A program made the position numbers and the translations under genes. Shown piece by piece: positions 46,588 through 48,992 of a DNA stretch of 48,992 nucleotides. Positions within the stretch are counted from its first letter, which is position 1. The number at the start of each line of letters is the position of its first letter. The notes beneath the pieces were generated by a model. That model worked only from the letters and a program-made list of their open reading frames with translations. It did no database searches and was not told the DNA's origin. Source of the DNA: Caulobacter sp. (GTDB lineage: Bacteria; Pseudomonadota; Alphaproteobacteria; Caulobacterales; Caulobacteraceae); contig JAUSMJ010000011.1 of the NCBI GenBank assembly GCA_030645575.1, forward strand, positions 1 through 48,992, given 5' to 3'.

Positions 46588-47574
46588 GTGACTGACCCGA
46601 CCCGGATTCTCCGCGCCCAGGACCTTGAACTCCCGCCCGAGCTCGTCGAGCGCGTCGTTCCGGCGGTGGTGGCCGCGGGACGCCAGCTTGAGCAGGTCTT
46701 CCGGCCCTATCGCCTGCGCCTCACCCCCCTGCCCGGCGGTGCGCGCGCGGAAGGGGACGACGTGGCCGTGTCCCTGGCCGCCAAGCTGTTCGAGGCCCTC
46801 GCCGAGGCGCCGGCGTCCCGCCTGATTGACGAGGCTCTGGTCGTGGAGACGGCGACGTCGGTCGTCCAGACCGCCCTGAGACATGACCTGGCCTTCCGGC
46901 TCCCGGGGCTGCGGCACCCGTTGCGTCCCATGTCGCTCAGCCAGGTCGCGTTCACGAACGCCCTGCTCTATTCCGACCGGTCGTTGATCATCGGGGTCGG
47001 CCCCACGGGCACGGGCAAGACCCACCTGACGGTGGCGGCGGCGCTGACCCTGCTGACCCAGGGCCGGTTCAGGCATATCGTGATCACGCGCCCGCACGTC
47101 CTGCTGGAGGGCGAGGTGATGACCCCCGCCCTGCGCGCCGAGATCGAACCGGACGGCCAGGTGACGGCGACGGAACACGCGTTGCGCGACCTGATCGGGC
47201 TGGAAGAGATCAAGCGGCTGACCGACGAAGGCCTGATCGAGATCACGCCCCTGGGCCGGATGCGCGGCAGGACCTTCAACAAGTCCTTCATCATCATCGA
47301 CGAGGCCCAGAACATGAGCGTGCCCAAGATGCGCATGGCGGCCACGCGAATTGGCCGGGACACCCGCCTGGTCATCATCGGCGATCCCGACCAGGTCGAT
47401 CTGCCCCGCGACGAGCCGTCGGGCCTCGCCCATCTGCTGGAGCTGCTTGAAGGCACCGACGTGGCGCTGATCCACAGGTTCGAGCGCCGCCACATCGTTC
47501 GCAACGAGATCGTCGCCCGCCTCGAAGAACTCTACGCCCAGCAGGCGAAGTCGGGGCAGAGGGCCGCCGCCTGA
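46588..47574 (+). CDS. PhoH-like ATPase
   Basis: GTG 46588, preceded by GAGGGAGAC, gives 328 aa. The frame stays open to 46501, but the extension is Arg/Ala-rich noise. The ATPase core carries LIIGVGPTGTGKTHLTVAAA (Walker A GPTGTGKT), HIVITRPHVLLEGE, then RTFNKSFIIIDEAQNMSVPK (Walker B IIIDEAQN), RLVIIGDPDQVDLP and ALIHRFERRHIVRNEIVARL. These are the PhoH/RecD-like helicase motifs. PhoH is linked to RNA metabolism alongside YbeY and YbeZ. Here ybeY and lnt are absent from the neighbourhood, so this is a second, solitary paralogue or a divergent PhoH. Compared with YbeZ, the N-terminal KH-like part is present but altered. Cytosolic. Confidence 0.88.
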   Translation: MTDPTRILRAQDLELPPELVERVVPAVVAAGRQLEQVFRPYRLRLTPLPGGARAEGDDVAVSLAAKLFEALAEAPASRLIDEALVVETATSVVQTALRHDLAFRLPGLRHPLRPMSLSQVAFTNALLYSDRSLIIGVGPTGTGKTHLTVAAALTLLTQGRFRHIVITRPHVLLEGEVMTPALRAEIEPDGQVTATEHALRDLIGLEEIKRLTDEGLIEITPLGRMRGRTFNKSFIIIDEAQNMSVPKMRMAATRIGRDTRLVIIGDPDQVDLPRDEPSGLAHLLELLEGTDVALIHRFERRHIVRNEIVARLEELYAQQAKSGQRAAA

Positions 47575-47583
47575 CGGAACGGC

Positions 47584-47617
47584 GGGACACACCCGGGCCC
47601 GGGCCGGGATGTGTCCC
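47584..47617. terminator. Hairpin between converging phoH-like and acyl-CoA dehydrogenase genes
   Basis: GGGACACA (47584-47591) pairs with TGTGTCCC (47610-47617), with an inner CCGG/CCGG stem in the loop. It lies between two converging genes with stops at 47574 and 47626, and is a likely bidirectional terminator despite lacking a clear T run. Confidence 0.6.
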
Positions 47618-47625
47618 CCCAGCAA

Positions 47626-48855
47626 CTACCGCCCCGTCGGCACGTCCTTGAACGCCACGTCCTTGTCCACTCGCACGTCGCCCGGCAGGCCAAGGACCCG
47701 CTCGGCGATGATGTTCTTGAGGATCTCGTCGGTGCCGCCGGCGATGCGCAGGCCGGGCGCCCACAGCAGCGACTGCTGGAAGGCCGCCTGCATCGGGGCT
47801 TCCGACGGATCGGCCAGGATGCCGTACTGGTCCTCCATCTCCACGCCCTGGTTGGACATGTCCTGCATCTGGTTGGCGGCGATGATCTTGCCGATCGAGC
47901 TTTCCGGGCCCGGCGTCTGGCCGCGCGACAGGGCGGTCATGGTGCGGAAGCGGGTCAGCTTCAGCCCCTCGGCGGCGACATACCAGTCGGCCAGCTTCTC
48001 GCGGAAGGCGCCGTCCTTCATCGTCGGGCCGCCGGGGCCGGAGGTCTGGCGCGCCAGGTCCATGATCAGCTTGTAGTCGGGGCCGGACGACCCGCCGACG
48101 GCGAGGCGCTCGTTCATCAGGGTGACCAGGGCCACCTTCCAGCCCTCGCCGACCTCGCCCAGCCGCTGGCTGTCCTTGACCCGCAGGTCGGTGAAATAGA
48201 CCTCGTTGAACTCGCTGCCGCCGCTGGCCTGGTGGATCGGACGCACCTCGACGGCCGGATCGTGCATGTCGATCCAGAACATGGTCAGGCCCTTGTGCTT
48301 GGGCACGTCGGGATCGGTGCGGACCAGCAGGATGCCGTAGTCGCAATACTGGGCGCCGGTGGTCCAGACCTTCTGGCCGTTGATCACCCAGTCATCGCCG
48401 TCACGCACCGCGCGGGTGCGGGCGGCGGCCACGTCGGAGCCACCGGCCGGTTCGGAGAACAGCTGGCACCAGATCTCCTCGCCGCGCATCGCCGGCTTGA
48501 CGAAGCGGGTCTTGGTCCCGGCGTCGGCGAAGGCCATCACGGTCGGGACGCACATGCCCAGGCCGATGGTGAAATAGCCGTAGTTGACGCCGACCTTGGC
48601 CTCTTCCTGGCCGAAGATCACCGACTGGATCGGCGTGCCGCCGGCCCCGCCCCACTCCTTGGGCCAGGTGATGCAGGCGTAGCCGGCGTCGGCCTTCTTG
48701 GCCTGCCAGGACTTGGCCATGGCCATGTGCTCGGGGCTGTTGGGCCGGCGACCATTGGCGCTGGCGCCGCCCTTGTGCTCGGCGGCGTTCTTCTCAAGCC
48801 AGGCGCGAGCGGCTTCGCGGTAGGCGGCTTCTTCGGGGGAGTCGTTGAAGTCCAT
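47626..48855 (-). CDS. Acyl-CoA dehydrogenase (second pair, large member)
   Basis: From ATG 48855 (MDFNDSPEEAAYREAARAWL), with GGGAGAAAAGATC upstream, the product is 409 aa. Landmarks are ITWPKEWGGAGGTPIQSVIF, WCQLFSEPAGGSDVAAARTR (beta domain with the flavin contacts), GQKVWTTGAQYCDYGILLVR, VEVRPIHQASGGSEFNEVYF and, near the end, LRIAGGTDEILKNIIAERVL. It resembles the 400-aa dehydrogenase at 14290 in architecture, though the sequences are clearly different. A further acyl-CoA dehydrogenase ends 19 bases upstream on the same strand, so this is the downstream member of another pair. Acyl substrate unknown. A start 14 codons upstream was rejected because the Shine-Dalgarno would be inside it. 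Confidence 0.93.
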   Translation of the reverse strand: MDFNDSPEEAAYREAARAWLEKNAAEHKGGASANGRRPNSPEHMAMAKSWQAKKADAGYACITWPKEWGGAGGTPIQSVIFGQEEAKVGVNYGYFTIGLGMCVPTVMAFADAGTKTRFVKPAMRGEEIWCQLFSEPAGGSDVAAARTRAVRDGDDWVINGQKVWTTGAQYCDYGILLVRTDPDVPKHKGLTMFWIDMHDPAVEVRPIHQASGGSEFNEVYFTDLRVKDSQRLGEVGEGWKVALVTLMNERLAVGGSSGPDYKLIMDLARQTSGPGGPTMKDGAFREKLADWYVAAEGLKLTRFRTMTALSRGQTPGPESSIGKIIAANQMQDMSNQGVEMEDQYGILADPSEAPMQAAFQQSLLWAPGLRIAGGTDEILKNIIAERVLGLPGDVRVDKDVAFKDVPTGR

Positions 48856-48874
48856 GATCTTTTCTCCCGTCCGC

Positions 48875-48992
48875 TTACGCGGCGTTCCTGCGTTCAAGCT
48901 GGCTGACCAGCCGTTCCTTCCAGACCTTCGGCGCGTGGGCCTCGAGGGCCAGCTGGCGCGAGCGGCGGTAGTAGAGGTGGCAGTCCACCTCC
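48875..48992 (-). CDS. C-terminal end of a third-type acyl-CoA dehydrogenase (partial)
   Basis: The minus strand reads EVDCHLYYRRSRQLALEAHA then PKVWKERLVSQLERRNAA and TAA at 48875-48877. The segment resembles the tail of the larger acyl-CoA dehydrogenase subunits that pair with a second dehydrogenase: an aromatic-rich helix followed by W-x-E-x-L. The rest is outside the window. Its stop is 19 bases before the start of the dehydrogenase at 48855, consistent with one operon. Only 38 residues are visible, so family placement is moderate. Confidence 0.6.
   Translation of the reverse strand, partial: EVDCHLYYRRSRQLALEAHAPKVWKERLVSQLERRNAA

Overview
The window is about 49 kb of very GC-rich DNA with dense, short-spaced operons. 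Its gene content points to an alphaproteobacterium of the Caulobacterales (Caulobacter/Phenylobacterium-like). The clues are a MetH split into two genes, a metF-metH operon headed by an ArsR-methyltransferase fusion, gene-transfer-agent (GTA) type terminase and portal genes, many TonB-dependent receptors and paired acyl-CoA dehydrogenases. This assignment is inference from gene content and base composition. No rRNA, tRNA, CRISPR array or transposase was seen.

Layout. 1-1.7 kb: rearranged left edge. A truncated hydroxyacid dehydrogenase is joined to the remnant of a small secreted protein gene, followed by a TonB-C-like protein, an intact small secreted protein and a DUF1289 gene. 1.7-5.1 kb: remnant of a GTA/phage head module (small terminase-like, large terminase, portal) interrupted by a GIY-YIG nuclease gene set among five REP-like palindromic repeats. 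5.2-12.8 kb: class A penicillin-binding protein, YcgN-like protein, Uup-type ABC-F, membrane protein, hybrid histidine kinase. 12.9-15.5 kb: two-gene acyl-CoA dehydrogenase operon with a tandemly duplicated 3' end and palindromic elements. 15.7-17.2 kb: a less GC-rich island with a DUF3800 protein, two orphan small genes and a candidate small RNA. 17.2-19.1 kb: second copy of the small-secreted-protein/thioesterase/DUF1289 locus, which explains much of the left edge.

19.1-26.2 kb: methionine-cycle operon on the minus strand, read as ArsR-methyltransferase, metF, class B3 metallo-beta-lactamase-like enzyme, metH homocysteine domain, hypothetical, metH folate/B12 domains. Most junctions are 4-bp overlaps, and a perfect palindromic operator lies just upstream of the first gene. 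26.3-30.8 kb: hydroxyacid dehydrogenase, double winged-helix regulator, EttA, toxin-antitoxin pair. 31.0-37.8 kb: TonB receptor with a PhoD-like phosphatase, then a minus-strand copper-type cluster (DUF2946, OprC-like receptor, TonB). 38.0-49.0 kb: amidase, beta-helix protein plus Sel1-repeat lipoprotein, von Willebrand protein, GH15 hydrolase, PhoH-like ATPase, and a second acyl-CoA dehydrogenase pair cut by the window end.

The most unusual features are the GIY-YIG gene whose two ends coincide with inverted REP-like repeats, the truncated GTA module around it, the decayed segmental duplication linking 0.1-1.5 kb to 17.3-19.1 kb, and the palindrome-associated duplication of an acyl-CoA dehydrogenase 3' end. 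Several inverted-repeat families punctuate the intergenic spaces.
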